DNA from: Paracoccus sp. (in: a-proteobacteria)
GTDB lineage: Bacteria > Pseudomonadota > Alphaproteobacteria > Rhodobacterales > Rhodobacteraceae
Assembly: GCF_030538655.1 (NCBI RefSeq)
Contig: NZ_JAUNTO010000001.1
Coordinates: 186,001 to 250,000, forward strand
DNA length: 64,000 nt
Direction: 5' to 3'
Each line of letters opens with the position of its first letter. Positions within the stretch are counted from its first letter, which is position 1. Under the pieces are notes generated by a model. It was given only the letters and a program-made list of their open reading frames with translations, ran no database searches and had not been told where the DNA came from. A program made the translations under genes and the position numbers. Of the stretch, positions 18,083 to 27,572 are shown piece by piece.

Positions 18083-19048
18083 ATGAACGCCAAAACCGAT
18101 TTTAACGACCGTATGTTGTCCCTGGGCCTCGCCCGCGTTTCCGAGGCTGCGGCCCATGCCTCGGCCCGGCTGATCGGCCGTGGTGACGAAAAGGCCGCCG
18201 ATCAGGCCGCCGTGAACGCCATGCGCGAACAGTTGAATATTCTGGACATTCGCGGCGTCGTTGTCATCGGTGAGGGCGAGCGAGACGAAGCCCCCATGCT
18301 GTTCATCGGCGAGGAGGTCGGCACCGGAAACGGCCCCGAGGTGGACATCGCGCTTGACCCGCTGGAAGGCACCACCCTGACCGCCAAGGACATGCCGAAT
18401 GCGCTGACCGTGATCGCCATGGCCCCGCGCGGCACGCTGCTGCATGCCCCCGATGTGTATATGGACAAGCTGGCGGTTGGGCCGGGTTATGACAAGGACG
18501 TGGTGAATCTGGATATGACCCCGACCGAGCGCGTTCACGCGCTGGCCAAAGCGCAGGGCGTCCAGCCCGAGGACATCACCGTCTGCATCCTGGAACGCCC
18601 CCGGCACGAGGACATGATCGCCGAGGTCCGCGCGACCGGTGCCGCGATCCGGCTGATTACTGATGGCGATGTGGCGGGTGTGATGCATGTCGCCGAACCG
18701 GAAAAGACCGGGATCGACATGTATATGGGTTCCGGCGGCGCGCCCGAGGGCGTTCTGGCCGCATCCGCGCTGAAATGTATGGGCGGGCAGATGTGGGGCC
18801 GCCTGCTGTTCCGCAACGATGACGAGCGTGGACGGGCTGCGAAAGCCGGAATCACCGACCTGAACCGCATCTATTCCCGCGACGAGATGGTGACGGCGGA
18901 TGTGATTTTCTCGGCCACCGGCGTCACCAACGGGTCCATCGTGCGCGGGTTGAAACGCGAGCCGCATTTCATCGAGACCGAAACGATCCTGATGCGGTCG
19001 AAAACGGGTTCGGTGCGCCGTGTGATCTATCGCAACCCGATCAAGTAA
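18083..19048 (+). CDS. glpX: class II fructose-1,6-bisphosphatase (GlpX)
   Basis: A 321-residue GlpX-type phosphatase for gluconeogenesis, also able to act in the Calvin cycle in some relatives. The metal-binding signatures are GEGERDEAPMLFIGEEVG near residue 55 and DPLEGTTLTA near residue 92, of the lithium-sensitive phosphatase superfamily. ATG at 18083 was preferred over 18077 because AGAGGA ends one base before 18077 and six or seven bases before 18083. No other Calvin-cycle gene is nearby. Two strong G/C hairpins follow its stop. Confidence 0.94.
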   Translation: MNAKTDFNDRMLSLGLARVSEAAAHASARLIGRGDEKAADQAAVNAMREQLNILDIRGVVVIGEGERDEAPMLFIGEEVGTGNGPEVDIALDPLEGTTLTAKDMPNALTVIAMAPRGTLLHAPDVYMDKLAVGPGYDKDVVNLDMTPTERVHALAKAQGVQPEDITVCILERPRHEDMIAEVRATGAAIRLITDGDVAGVMHVAEPEKTGIDMYMGSGGAPEGVLAASALKCMGGQMWGRLLFRNDDERGRAAKAGITDLNRIYSRDEMVTADVIFSATGVTNGSIVRGLKREPHFIETETILMRSKTGSVRRVIYRNPIK

Positions 19049-19118
19049 GGGGGGCCAGCCCCCCATCCGGCCCCAAGGGGCCGGATTCCCCCCGGGATAT
19101 TTATAAACGAAAGACGAC
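19049..19118 (-). repeat. family II repeat between glpX and recJ, with two hairpins
   Basis: On the minus strand the core TCGTCTTTCGTTTATAAAT, then ATCC, starts just before the recJ ATG (19094-19118) and runs into G/C-rich DNA. The G/C part forms two perfect hairpins: GGGGGG-CCAG-CCCCCC (19049-19064) and ATCCGGCCCC-AA-GGGGCCGGAT (19065-19086). These could end the glpX transcript. Read in the recJ direction, the repeat supplies the GAAAGA that serves as the recJ ribosome binding site. Confidence 0.7.
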
Positions 19119-20855
19119 ATGAGCGCGTTTCTGGGGGTTGAACAATCGTTGACCGCGCGGCGGTGGATCGGACCTGACGACGCCCTGATCCGCCGGGCTG
19201 AGGGCTTGGCGCAATCCGCGCAGCTGCCTTTGCCAGTGGCGCGGATTCTGGCGGAGCGCGGGATCGAGGCTGACGGGGCACCCGGCTTTCTCAATCCGCG
19301 GCTGCGTGATCTGCTGCCTGATCCGCTGTCGCTGCGCGACATGGCTGTGGCGGCGGAACGGTTGGTGGCCGCTCTGGATCAGCGTATCGCGATATTTGCG
19401 GATTATGACGTCGATGGTGGGGCTTCGGCGGCGCTGCTGCTGGACTGGTTGCGGGCACAGGGTCGCGATGCGACGCTGTATATTCCTGACCGCATCGACG
19501 AGGGCTATGGCCCGAATGCGCCTGCTATCGCCGGGCTGGCGACGGCGCATGATCTGATTGTCTGTGTCGATTGCGGAACGCTGTCGCATGATGCGCTGGC
19601 GGCGGCACAAGGGCTGGCGGATGTCATCGTACTGGATCACCATCTGGGCGGTGAAACGCTGCCCCCTGCCCTTGCGGTGGTGAACCCGAACCGCGCGGAT
19701 GAATCCGGCGATCTGGGCTATCTCTGTGCTGCTGGCGTGGTGTTTTTGACGCTGGTGCAGGCAGGCCGGGTGCTGCGCACGCAGGGCCGGGCCGAGGTGC
19801 CGTTGATCCAGATGCTGGATCTGGTCGCGCTGGCGACCGTTGCCGATGTGGCGCCGTTGGTCGGGGTGAACCGCGCCTTTGTGCGCACCGGGCTGGAGGT
19901 GATGGCCCGCCGCGCCCGCCCCGGATTGCGCGCCTTGGCCGATGTGGCGCGGCTGGACGGGCCGCCAAGTGCCTTTCATCTGGGATTTCTGCTTGGCCCC
20001 CGCATCAATGCCGGGGGGCGCGTGGGGCGGGCCGATCTGGGGGCGCGCGCACTGGCCGCGACCGATGACGCCACCGCCGACCGGCTGGCCGCGCAGCTTG
20101 ACGATCTGAACCGTGACCGCCGCGCCATCGAGGCCGAAGTGCGGCAAGCCGCATTGGCGCAGGTCGAGGCGCGGGGGGACAGCCGGCTGGCGTGGGCGGC
20201 AGGCGCGGGCTGGCACCCCGGCGTCGTCGGCATCGTTGCAGCCCGCGTGAAAGAGGCAACCAATCTGCCCTCGGTCGTCATCGGCATCGAAGGCGGCATC
20301 GGCAAGGGCAGCGCGCGTTCGGTGCCTGGCGTTGATCTGGGCCGCGCGGTGCAGCGACTGGCGGCCGAGGGGCTGATCCTCAAGGGGGGCGGGCATATGA
20401 TGGCGGCGGGCCTGACCGTCGCCGAAGAGGCGATCCCCGCCGCCATGGCCCGGCTGGCCGATCTGATCACCGCCGATCTGAACGCCCGCAGCGGTGCGGG
20501 CGATCTGCGCATTTCCAGCCTGATCGAACCCGCCGCCGCCACGCCCGAGCTGATGCGGCTGATCGCCGATGCCGGACCATTCGGGCAGGCGGCCGCCGCG
20601 CCGCGCTTTGCCTTTGCCGATCAGTTGATCGACAGTGCTGGCCAGATGGGCGACGGACACCTCCGCCTGTCGTTTCGTGCCCCCGGCGGCCCCTCGCTGG
20701 AGGCGGTGGGCTGGGGCGCGATGAACGGCCCGCTTGGCCCGGCGCTGATCGGGGCCAAGGGCCGCCGGTTTCACCTTGCGGGCAGGTTGGAACTGACCAC
20801 CTGGAACGGGCGCGAACGGGTGCGGCTGCGGCTGGATGACGCAGCCCCGGTCTGA
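19119..20855 (+). CDS. recJ: single-stranded-DNA-specific exonuclease RecJ
   Basis: A 578-residue DHH-family 5'-3' exonuclease used in recombination and mismatch repair. Catalytic motifs are FADYDVDGGASAALLLDWL near residue 92, VCVDCGT near residue 148, DHHLGGE near residue 172, then the DHHA1 part with GPRINAGGRVGRAD near residue 290 and GGGHMMAAGLT near residue 425. The OB domain closes the protein. Length is normal. The start ATG directly follows a repeat core that provides its ribosome binding site. Confidence 0.95.
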   Translation: MSAFLGVEQSLTARRWIGPDDALIRRAEGLAQSAQLPLPVARILAERGIEADGAPGFLNPRLRDLLPDPLSLRDMAVAAERLVAALDQRIAIFADYDVDGGASAALLLDWLRAQGRDATLYIPDRIDEGYGPNAPAIAGLATAHDLIVCVDCGTLSHDALAAAQGLADVIVLDHHLGGETLPPALAVVNPNRADESGDLGYLCAAGVVFLTLVQAGRVLRTQGRAEVPLIQMLDLVALATVADVAPLVGVNRAFVRTGLEVMARRARPGLRALADVARLDGPPSAFHLGFLLGPRINAGGRVGRADLGARALAATDDATADRLAAQLDDLNRDRRAIEAEVRQAALAQVEARGDSRLAWAAGAGWHPGVVGIVAARVKEATNLPSVVIGIEGGIGKGSARSVPGVDLGRAVQRLAAEGLILKGGGHMMAAGLTVAEEAIPAAMARLADLITADLNARSGAGDLRISSLIEPAAATPELMRLIADAGPFGQAAAAPRFAFADQLIDSAGQMGDGHLRLSFRAPGGPSLEAVGWGAMNGPLGPALIGAKGRRFHLAGRLELTTWNGRERVRLRLDDAAPV

Positions 20856-20954
20856 TGACGCCCACATGCCTTGCTTGCCTGAATACCGTGATCCGGGGCT
20901 GGCCCCTCGCAGCCGACCCCGCTAACCTGTCCCCAAACGGCACAGGAGGATTGC

Positions 20955-21647
20955 ATGAAACTGACCTGGCTTGGCCATTCCGGCTTTCGTCTTGAAATCG
21001 AACAGGCGGTGATCCTGATCGACCCGTGGCTGACCGGCAATCCGCTGTTCCCACAGGATCAACGCGATCAGGCGCTGAGCGGTGCCACCCATATTCTGAT
21101 AACCCACGGCCATGGCGATCACACCGGCGACACGCTGGCCATCGCCAAGGAGCGGGGCATTCCCGTCGTCGGCATCTATGACCTGATAAGCCACTGGGAA
21201 AAAACCGCCGGGATCGAGGGCGTGGGCTTTAACAAGGGCGGCACGGTCGATCTGGGCGGGGCCAAGGTGACGATGGTGAACGCGGCGCATTCCAGTTCAC
21301 TGGACGGGCCGGACGGGCCGATCTACGCAGGCCACGAATCGGGCTATATGATCGCGGGCGAGGGGCGTGTGATCTATGTCAGCGGCGATACCGACATCAT
21401 GGCCGATATGGCGTGGATGGGCGAATATCACCAGCCCGACATCGGTATCCTGTGCGCCGGGGGACATTTTACCATGGACATGGCACGCGCGGCGTGGGCA
21501 GCAAAGAAATATTTTGATTTCAAGACTGTGGTCCCCTGCCATTACAAAACCTTCCCGCTGCTGGCGCAATCGGCGCAGCCGTTAGTGGACGCACTGCCCG
21601 GCGTGAAGGTGCTGACCCCCGACGTGATGGAGACTGTGACCCTGTGA
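20955..21647 (+). CDS. metal-dependent hydrolase, UPF0173 (metallo-beta-lactamase fold)
   Basis: A 230-residue UPF0173 protein. The MBL metal motif HGHGDH is near residue 50, followed by further ligands around NAAHSSS and YVSGDTD near residue 140. The start MKLTWLGHSGFRL is typical, and AGGAGG precedes the ATG. Substrate is not known for this family. It overlaps the following aminopeptidase by three bases, suggesting coupled translation. The 99 bases before it hold only its leader. Confidence 0.9.
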   Translation: MKLTWLGHSGFRLEIEQAVILIDPWLTGNPLFPQDQRDQALSGATHILITHGHGDHTGDTLAIAKERGIPVVGIYDLISHWEKTAGIEGVGFNKGGTVDLGGAKVTMVNAAHSSSLDGPDGPIYAGHESGYMIAGEGRVIYVSGDTDIMADMAWMGEYHQPDIGILCAGGHFTMDMARAAWAAKKYFDFKTVVPCHYKTFPLLAQSAQPLVDALPGVKVLTPDVMETVTL

Positions 21648-23446
21648 GCGGCTGGCAGAGTTTTGATGCGCCCGAGGCAGGGCAAAACCGATCTGCCCGG
21701 CTGGCGGCGCTGCGGGCACAAATGGCTGATGCCGGGCTGGATGCCTTTATCGTGCCGCGCGCCGATGCGCATCAGGGCGAATATGTCGCCCCCTCGGATG
21801 CACGGCTGGCATGGCTGACCGGGTTCACCGGCAGCGCGGGCTTTGCCATCGTCACGACGGATACGGCGGGCGTGTTCATCGACGGTCGCTATCGCGTGCA
21901 GGTCCGGGCCGAGGTGGACGCCGCCGATTATGCTCCGGTCAACTGGCCCGAAACCAGGCCCGCCGACTGGCTGCGGCAGGCGCTGCCCGGCGGCGGGCGC
22001 GTGGGCTTTGATCCGTGGCTGCACACCCGTGCCGAAATCGAGGCGCTGGAGCAGGGCCTGACCGGCACGGGCATTGGCCTGATCGCCACGGAGCGCAACC
22101 TCGTCGATGCGATCTGGCCCGACCGCCCTGCCCCACCTGTCGGCCCCGCGCGGATTCATGATGACTCGCTGGCGGGTGAAAGCGCGGCAACCCGCCGCGC
22201 GCGCCTTGCCGAAACCCTGCGCGACGCGGGTCAAACGGCGGCATTGCTGACGCTGCCCGATTCGATCTCGTGGCTGCTGAATATCCGCGGCAGCGATATT
22301 CCCCGCAATCCGGTGGTGCAATCCTTTGCGGTGGTGTCCGACGGTGGTCATGTCGCGCTGTTCGCCGACGCGGGCAAATTCGACGACGCGCTGCGAACGC
22401 ATCTGGGCAATCAGGTGAGCATCCTGCCCCCCGACGCGCTGACCGCCGCGCTGCGCGACCTGCCCGGCCCGGTGCGCCTTGACCCACAGACCGCCCCCGA
22501 GGCCGCCTTTCGCATCCTGACCGAAGCCGGGACCGAGATCGCCCGCGATCGCGACCCCGCCATCCTGCCCAAAGCGCGCAAGACCGCCGCCGAACTGTCC
22601 GGCATGGCCGCCGCGCACCGCCGCGATGGGGCAGCAATAGTGCGGCTGCTGGCGTGGCTGGATGCACAAGACCCGGCCAAACTGACCGAAATCGACGTGG
22701 TGCAGCGGCTGGAACAGGAACGCCGGGCCGAAGGCGCGCTGGACATCAGCTTTGATACCATCTGCGGCGCGGGGCCGAACGGCGCGATCATCCACTATCG
22801 CGTAACCGAGGCCACCAACCGCGCCCTGTCCGCCGATCAGATCCTGCTGCTGGATTCGGGCGGTCAATATGCCGACGGCACCACCGACATCACCCGCACG
22901 GTCAGCCTTGGCGCCGCGCCCGATGCGGCGCGTGCACCCTATACCGCCGTGCTGCGTGGCCTGATCGCGATCAGCCGCGCCCGCTTTCCCAAGGGCGTGG
23001 CGGGTGCGCATATCGACGCTTTGGCGCGGCAATTCCTATGGGCACAGGGGCTGGACTACGATCACGGCACCGGCCACGGCGTCGGCGCGGCGCTGTGTGT
23101 CCACGAAGGCCCGGTGCGGATCAGCCGCATCAGCACCCTGCCGCTGGAACCCGGCATGATCCTGTCAAACGAACCCGGCTATTATCGCGAGGGCGCATTC
23201 GGCATCCGGCTGGAAAACCTGATCGCCGTCACCCCCACCCAAGCCGAACCGGGGCGCGAGATGCTGGGTTTTGACACGCTGACGCTGTGCCCCTTTGACC
23301 GCCGCCTGATCGACAGCGACGGGATGTCGTCCGAGGAAATCGACTGGCTGGACGCCTATCATCTGCACGTTCGTAAAGAACTGTTGCCTCTGCTGGATGG
23401 CACCGCCCGCGACTGGCTGATCGGGCAGACCAGCCCGCTGACCTAG
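21644..23446 (+). CDS. aminopeptidase P family protein (M24B, three-domain)
   Basis: A 600-residue cytoplasmic Xaa-Pro aminopeptidase of the long eukaryote-like APP1 form: two creatinase-type N-terminal domains (residues 15-300) and a pita-bread catalytic domain. Metal ligands are seen in LLLDSGGQYADGTTDITRT (two Asp) near residue 405, GHGVGAALCVHEGP (His) near residue 475, NEPGYY (Glu) near residue 505 and IRLENL (Glu) near residue 522. It starts with GTG at 21644, overlapping the preceding gene's TGA. A family I repeat follows. Confidence 0.92.
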   Translation: MSGWQSFDAPEAGQNRSARLAALRAQMADAGLDAFIVPRADAHQGEYVAPSDARLAWLTGFTGSAGFAIVTTDTAGVFIDGRYRVQVRAEVDAADYAPVNWPETRPADWLRQALPGGGRVGFDPWLHTRAEIEALEQGLTGTGIGLIATERNLVDAIWPDRPAPPVGPARIHDDSLAGESAATRRARLAETLRDAGQTAALLTLPDSISWLLNIRGSDIPRNPVVQSFAVVSDGGHVALFADAGKFDDALRTHLGNQVSILPPDALTAALRDLPGPVRLDPQTAPEAAFRILTEAGTEIARDRDPAILPKARKTAAELSGMAAAHRRDGAAIVRLLAWLDAQDPAKLTEIDVVQRLEQERRAEGALDISFDTICGAGPNGAIIHYRVTEATNRALSADQILLLDSGGQYADGTTDITRTVSLGAAPDAARAPYTAVLRGLIAISRARFPKGVAGAHIDALARQFLWAQGLDYDHGTGHGVGAALCVHEGPVRISRISTLPLEPGMILSNEPGYYREGAFGIRLENLIAVTPTQAEPGREMLGFDTLTLCPFDRRLIDSDGMSSEEIDWLDAYHLHVRKELLPLLDGTARDWLIGQTSPLT

Positions 23447-23449
23447 GCA

Positions 23450-23540
23450 GGCATCTTTGGCCTGCAAATCATAGGATGAGGCGGATCGGAAAAAAGTCCA
23501 GCGGGCCTTTTCCCGCCGAAGGGGGATGTGGAATCCTCCG
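23450..23540 (+). repeat. family I stop-linked repeat, copy after aminopeptidase P
   Basis: Starts four bases after the TAG: GGCATCTTTGGCCTGCAAAT with a degenerate ATCATAGG, then ATGAGGCGGATCGGAAAAA, the hairpin GTCC-AGC-GGGCC with A and T flanks, and CCCGCCGAAGGGGG followed by a GATCC-rich end. It lies between the aminopeptidase and the convergent parA-like gene. Confidence 0.75.
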
Positions 23541-23550
23541 ATCCGGTGGA

Positions 23551-24186
23551 TCAATCGCAAGCCGCCAGAACCTCATCGCGCAGGGCGGCGATCTCATCCC
23601 GTGCTGGCCCCGCGCCGGCCCGCTCGATCGCACCGAGACCCAGCCCCAGCGTCTCGGCATAGGCAACGCGGTTGGCAAGTTGCGCACCCGCCACCGTCGC
23701 CCCCAGTTCGACCGTCTTTTCAGCTACTTCCGCCCCAAGCCGGGTGTTCGGGCGGGTGCGGTTCAACACCACCAGCACCGGCGCCTTTTCACGTCGGGCC
23801 AGATCCAGCACACCTTCGGTTGCCCACAGATCGACATGACTTGACGCAACCGGCACCAGCACCAGATCGGCCACGCGCAGCGCCGGGCGCAGATCGCTGT
23901 CGATCTTGGGCGGAGTGTCAATGATGACGAAATCGAAACGCTTTTTCAGCTTGTCCGATTCATAAGACGCCCCCCAGGCCGACGAGGTGGAAAACTCCAG
24001 ATCGTCATCCTCGCCCACGCGCCCCAGCCGTTCGATGAACCAGCGCCCCATGCTGCCTTGCGGATCGGTGTCGATCAGCGCGACACGATAGCCCGCCTGC
24101 CGCAGCGCGATTGCCAGATTGACAGCAACCGTCGTCTTGCCCGAACCGCCCTTTTGCTGAGCCACGGTGATAATGCGTCCGGCCAT
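23551..24186 (-). CDS. ParA-family ATPase, orphan
   Basis: A 211-residue Walker-type ATPase with deviant Walker A QQKGGSGKTTVAVNLA near residue 11, DTDPQGSMGRW near residue 40, and Walker B VIIDTPPKIDS near residue 89. There is no parB or parS-like gene beside it, and chromosomal ParA usually lies with parB and gidAB, so this is probably a positioning or accessory member. Partner unknown. The gene faces the aminopeptidase gene tail to tail. Confidence 0.88.
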   Translation of the reverse strand: MAGRIITVAQQKGGSGKTTVAVNLAIALRQAGYRVALIDTDPQGSMGRWFIERLGRVGEDDDLEFSTSSAWGASYESDKLKKRFDFVIIDTPPKIDSDLRPALRVADLVLVPVASSHVDLWATEGVLDLARREKAPVLVVLNRTRPNTRLGAEVAEKTVELGATVAGAQLANRVAYAETLGLGLGAIERAGAGPARDEIAALRDEVLAACD

Positions 24187-24252
24187 ATGTCCCCCCTTAT
24201 ATCGCAGTGCAGCATAACCCCGCGCGTCGTGTTGAAAAGGGCCAATCCTGCC

Positions 24253-24576
24253 TTAACTGCGATAGACCTCGGCCACCTCGTACATCACCGGCTCAAAACT
24301 TTTGCACATGCCGTGAATAACGCGGTTCCGTTCGCGCATTTCGGGGGTGCGCAGCATGGCCTGATAATCCTTGCGGTCGCGCCATTGCGAATAGGTGGCG
24401 ATGCGGGTCTGCGCGTCGTTCAGATGCACCGCGGCAGACATAAAGCCGGGCTGCTTGCTGATGACATTGGTCCAGGCATCCGTCAGCAGTTCCAGCACAT
24501 CCTGCGCGGTGCCGGGTGTCACGTCAAATGTTGCGATGACGGTCTGCCCATTGAAATCCTTGCGAATATCTGGCAT
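24253..24576 (-). CDS. antibiotic biosynthesis monooxygenase (ABM) domain protein
   Basis: A 107-residue ferredoxin-like ABM-fold protein (VIATFDVTPGTAQDVLELLTDAW, then PGFMSAAVHLNDAQTRIATYSQW). Family members act as cofactor-free monooxygenases, heme-degrading enzymes or simply stress dimers, so chemistry is not predictable. ATG at 24574-24576 was chosen for its perfect AGGAGG six bases upstream; the longer TTG start would read through that site. It is 46 bases downstream of a TRAP large permease gene and probably shares its transcript. Confidence 0.82.
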   Translation of the reverse strand: MPDIRKDFNGQTVIATFDVTPGTAQDVLELLTDAWTNVISKQPGFMSAAVHLNDAQTRIATYSQWRDRKDYQAMLRTPEMRERNRVIHGMCKSFEPVMYEVAEVYRS

Positions 24577-24622
24577 CTCTGGCCTCCTCAAGCTGGGTTT
24601 CCCGATCAGATTAGGCCAATTC

Positions 24623-25933
24623 TCACACGGCGAAAAGCACGATGACCGGGAACGCCACCAACAGCGCCACCCGGATCAGATCGGCCAGCACGAACCAGAC
24701 AACGCGCACATAGGTAGCCGCAACCGGCGTATCCGGTGCCATCGCAGCCAGCACGAACAGGTTCATCCCGACCGGCGGGCTGATAAGACCGACCTCGACC
24801 ACGACCAGCACCAGAATACCGAACCAGATCGCGGTCTGTTCCGGCGTCAACCCGAAATCCAGCGCCATGACCACCGGAAAAAAGATCGGGACGGTCAGCA
24901 AAATCATGGACATACTGTCCATCAGCATCCCCAGCAGCACATAGACGGCAAGGATCAGCACCAGCACCGCCAGCGGCGGCAACCCGGCGACGATAACCCA
25001 GCCCGACAGGGTTTGCGGCACCTGCGCCAGCGCCAGAAAGCCGTTGAACACCGCCGCGCCCAGAATGATAAAAAACACCATGCCCGAGCCTTCGGCAGTG
25101 CGCATCAGCGCCTCGCCCAGTCCGCGCCAGTTCAGCCGCCGCGATGCCAGCGCGATCAGCCCGGTCGCCGCCGCCCCGATGGCCGCGCCCTCGGTCGGGG
25201 TAAACCAGCCGCCGTAAATACCGAAAACCACCAGGAAAAATACCGCCAGAACCGGCCAGACCCCGGCCAGCGCGCGCCAGCGCCCCCGCCAGGGCACGCG
25301 CGGCGCGGTTCCACCTTCGATCGGGCGGGCGACCAGATACAGGCGGATCACCAGCATATAAAACAGCGCCGCCAGAATGCCGGGGACGAAGGCGGCCAGA
25401 AACAGCTTGCCGATATTCTGCTCGGTCAGGATCGCATACAGCACCAGCACGACCGAGGGCGGGATCAGGATACCCAGCGTGCCGCCCGCCGCAATGATGG
25501 CAGTGGACAGCCCGCCCGACCAGCCTGCCCGGCGCAACTCAGGCAAGGCGACCTGCCCCATGGTCGCGGCGGTGGCCAGCGACGATCCGCAAATGGCCCC
25601 AAAGCCCGCGCAGGCCCCGATGGCAGCCATCCCCAGCCCGCCGCGCCGGTGCCCGACAAAGGCACCTGCTGCACGAAACAGCGCCTCGCTCATCCCGCCG
25701 CGAGTGGCAAACTGGCCCATCAGCAGAAACATCGGAATGATCGACAAGGAATAGCTGGAAAATGTTGAAAAGGTTTCGGTTTTCATCCGCGCCAGCATCA
25801 TCGCCGGGCTGCCGGTGGCCAGCCACAGCCCACCCGCACCGCAGATGAACATCGCCAGCCCGACGGGGGCGCGCAGCAGGATCAGCACCAAAAGCGCGGG
25901 AAAGGACCACAGGCCAAGCTCAAAATTGCTCAT
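24623..25933 (-). CDS. dctM: TRAP transporter large permease (DctM)
   Basis: A 436-residue, roughly 12-helix inner membrane protein of the DctM family, the ion-coupled channel subunit of TRAP uptake systems. Family marks include LLRAPVGLAMFICG near the start, IPMFLLMGQFATRGGMS, GAICGSSLATAATMG, GTLGILIPPSVVLVLYAILTE and the ending region VGLISPPVGMNLFV. The start ATG at 25931-25933 overlaps the DctQ stop (ATGA). An upstream extension through dctQ is not used. Substrate is not evident. Confidence 0.93.
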   Translation of the reverse strand: MSNFELGLWSFPALLVLILLRAPVGLAMFICGAGGLWLATGSPAMMLARMKTETFSTFSSYSLSIIPMFLLMGQFATRGGMSEALFRAAGAFVGHRRGGLGMAAIGACAGFGAICGSSLATAATMGQVALPELRRAGWSGGLSTAIIAAGGTLGILIPPSVVLVLYAILTEQNIGKLFLAAFVPGILAALFYMLVIRLYLVARPIEGGTAPRVPWRGRWRALAGVWPVLAVFFLVVFGIYGGWFTPTEGAAIGAAATGLIALASRRLNWRGLGEALMRTAEGSGMVFFIILGAAVFNGFLALAQVPQTLSGWVIVAGLPPLAVLVLILAVYVLLGMLMDSMSMILLTVPIFFPVVMALDFGLTPEQTAIWFGILVLVVVEVGLISPPVGMNLFVLAAMAPDTPVAATYVRVVWFVLADLIRVALLVAFPVIVLFAV

Positions 25934-26427
25934 GCCGCACGCCCCCGTGCGGCCATCCATAGACCTGTCAGCGCCGCCGCGGCCAGCCCCGCCACACAGG
26001 CCGCAAAGGCCCACCACACCGGAATATGCAGCAGAAAGGTGGTTTCGGCGTTCAACCGCTTGGTCAGCATCCCGTCCCACATCCGCCAGGCCAGAAACGC
26101 CATACAGGCCGCGATGGCCGCATCCCAGAACCGATCCAGCCCGCGCGCGAACCGCCCGCCCAGCAAATCGACGCGTGCATGAGCCGCCGCCAGATGACAC
26201 CATGGCAGAAAGGCGCAGATGGCAATCGCGCTCCCCAATTCGATCAGCTCATAGTCGCCGCGTATCGGGCGCAACCGGCTGAACCACGCGGGCAGATCAG
26301 CCATCGTGGAAACCGTCAGCCCCGCGCGCGCCAGCACCGACACGCAGGTGACAGCCACCAGCGCCAGCAGGATCGCCCCCCCTGTCAGCGCGCTGATACG
26401 GGCCAGTAAAACGACGATCCTGTTCAC
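25930..26427 (-). CDS. dctQ: TRAP transporter small permease (DctQ)
   Basis: A 165-residue protein with four membrane segments (residues 7-30, 53-72, 95-115, 130-155). Between the second and third is the AHARVDLL motif typical of DctQ. It pairs with DctM. Its ATG overlaps the stop of the binding-protein gene by four bases, and its own stop overlaps dctM likewise, so P-Q-M are translationally coupled. Confidence 0.9.
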   Translation of the reverse strand: MNRIVVLLARISALTGGAILLALVAVTCVSVLARAGLTVSTMADLPAWFSRLRPIRGDYELIELGSAIAICAFLPWCHLAAAHARVDLLGGRFARGLDRFWDAAIAACMAFLAWRMWDGMLTKRLNAETTFLLHIPVWWAFAACVAGLAAAALTGLWMAARGRAA

Positions 26428-27476
26428 GGCATCACAGATTCCACGCCCGGTGCGCCAAAGCCCTGCGCCTCGGCCTCTGCAATGGCGGCGCGTGCCTGCG
26501 CGACCAATGCCGCACCGTCAAATCCACGCGCCGCAGCGGCCCATTCAGCGATGACCTGATCGCCAAGCGCGTGCCACGGTTCGATCTGATCGGCACCGAC
26601 AGTCAGAATGGTGCCGCCCGACGCAAGGGTTTCCGCACGCTGCGGTTGGTCGGCATTTTGCTGGATCGCACCGGCATGACGGCTGAATGCTGCGCCCGAC
26701 GCGGCGTCAATCACCGCCTTCAGATCGTCAGGCAGCCGGTCGTAAACTCCTTTGTTCATCACCAGCATCAGAACGGCATTATAGATGGCCGGACCTTCAA
26801 ACTCGGTATGATTTTTGACGAATTCCTGCACGCGGACAGATGACGTCACCTCCCACGGCAACAGCGCGCCGTCGATCACACCTTTGGACAACGCCTCGGG
26901 CACAGCAGGGGCGGGCATTCCGACAGGCGCGGCACCGGCCTTTTCCAGCAGCATCGAGGCCGCGCGCGACGGTGCCCGCAGCTTTAACCCTGCCATATCC
27001 GACAGATCTGCAACGGGGCGTGCCGAATGGATCACACCCGGCCCATGGACCCAGATACCCAGCGGATGCAGGTTACGGAAATCACTGTCCCGCCAGCCCT
27101 GCGCCAGATTCCACAGCGCCGCCGAAGTCGCCCCTGCATCGCGCGAAATAAAAGGCAGTTCCGCCACTTCGGTATGCGGAAAACGACCGGGGGTATAGCC
27201 CGGCAGCGTCCAGACCACATCGGCAACACCATCCGTCACCTGATCGACCAGATCCGCAGGCCGCCCGCCAAGCGCCATCGAGGGATAACGCTCTACCTTG
27301 ATCCGCCCACCAGATTCCGCCTCGATCCGGTCGGCCCAAGGAGTCAGGATCTGCGCCGGGACAAAGCTGTTTTCCGGCAGGAAATAATGCAACCGCAACG
27401 TGATTTCCTGCGCGGTGGCAACCAGCGGTGCCAGCATCATGACAACGGCGGCAATCATGCGGCGTAGCAGGGTCAT
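26424..27476 (-). CDS. dctP: TRAP transporter substrate-binding protein (DctP)
   Basis: A 350-residue periplasmic binding protein with signal peptide (LRRMIAAVVMMLAPLVATAQ, cut after about residue 22). The DctP signatures are LRLHYFLPENSFVPAQ near residue 26, YPSMALGGRPADLVDQV near residue 62 and the region around LRAPSRAASMLLEKAG, which includes the Arg that normally clamps a substrate carboxylate. So the ligand is probably an organic acid; which one is unknown. Divergent from a membrane dipeptidase gene across 96 bases. Confidence 0.92.
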   Translation of the reverse strand: MTLLRRMIAAVVMMLAPLVATAQEITLRLHYFLPENSFVPAQILTPWADRIEAESGGRIKVERYPSMALGGRPADLVDQVTDGVADVVWTLPGYTPGRFPHTEVAELPFISRDAGATSAALWNLAQGWRDSDFRNLHPLGIWVHGPGVIHSARPVADLSDMAGLKLRAPSRAASMLLEKAGAAPVGMPAPAVPEALSKGVIDGALLPWEVTSSVRVQEFVKNHTEFEGPAIYNAVLMLVMNKGVYDRLPDDLKAVIDAASGAAFSRHAGAIQQNADQPQRAETLASGGTILTVGADQIEPWHALGDQVIAEWAAAARGFDGAALVAQARAAIAEAEAQGFGAPGVESVMP

Positions 27477-27572
27477 CCGGGTCTCCTTTTTCGCGATTTA
27501 TGTTGCGTGCCGCAGGCATTGTCCACGCCCTGCAAAGATGCAACCTGACAGCAACAGGTTAAGGAATCACCC

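Noticed and set aside
23551-24186. ParA-like gene as a sign of a plasmid or partition locus
   Set aside because: No parB, parS-like repeats or replication gene nearby, and all neighbours are chromosomal housekeeping genes.
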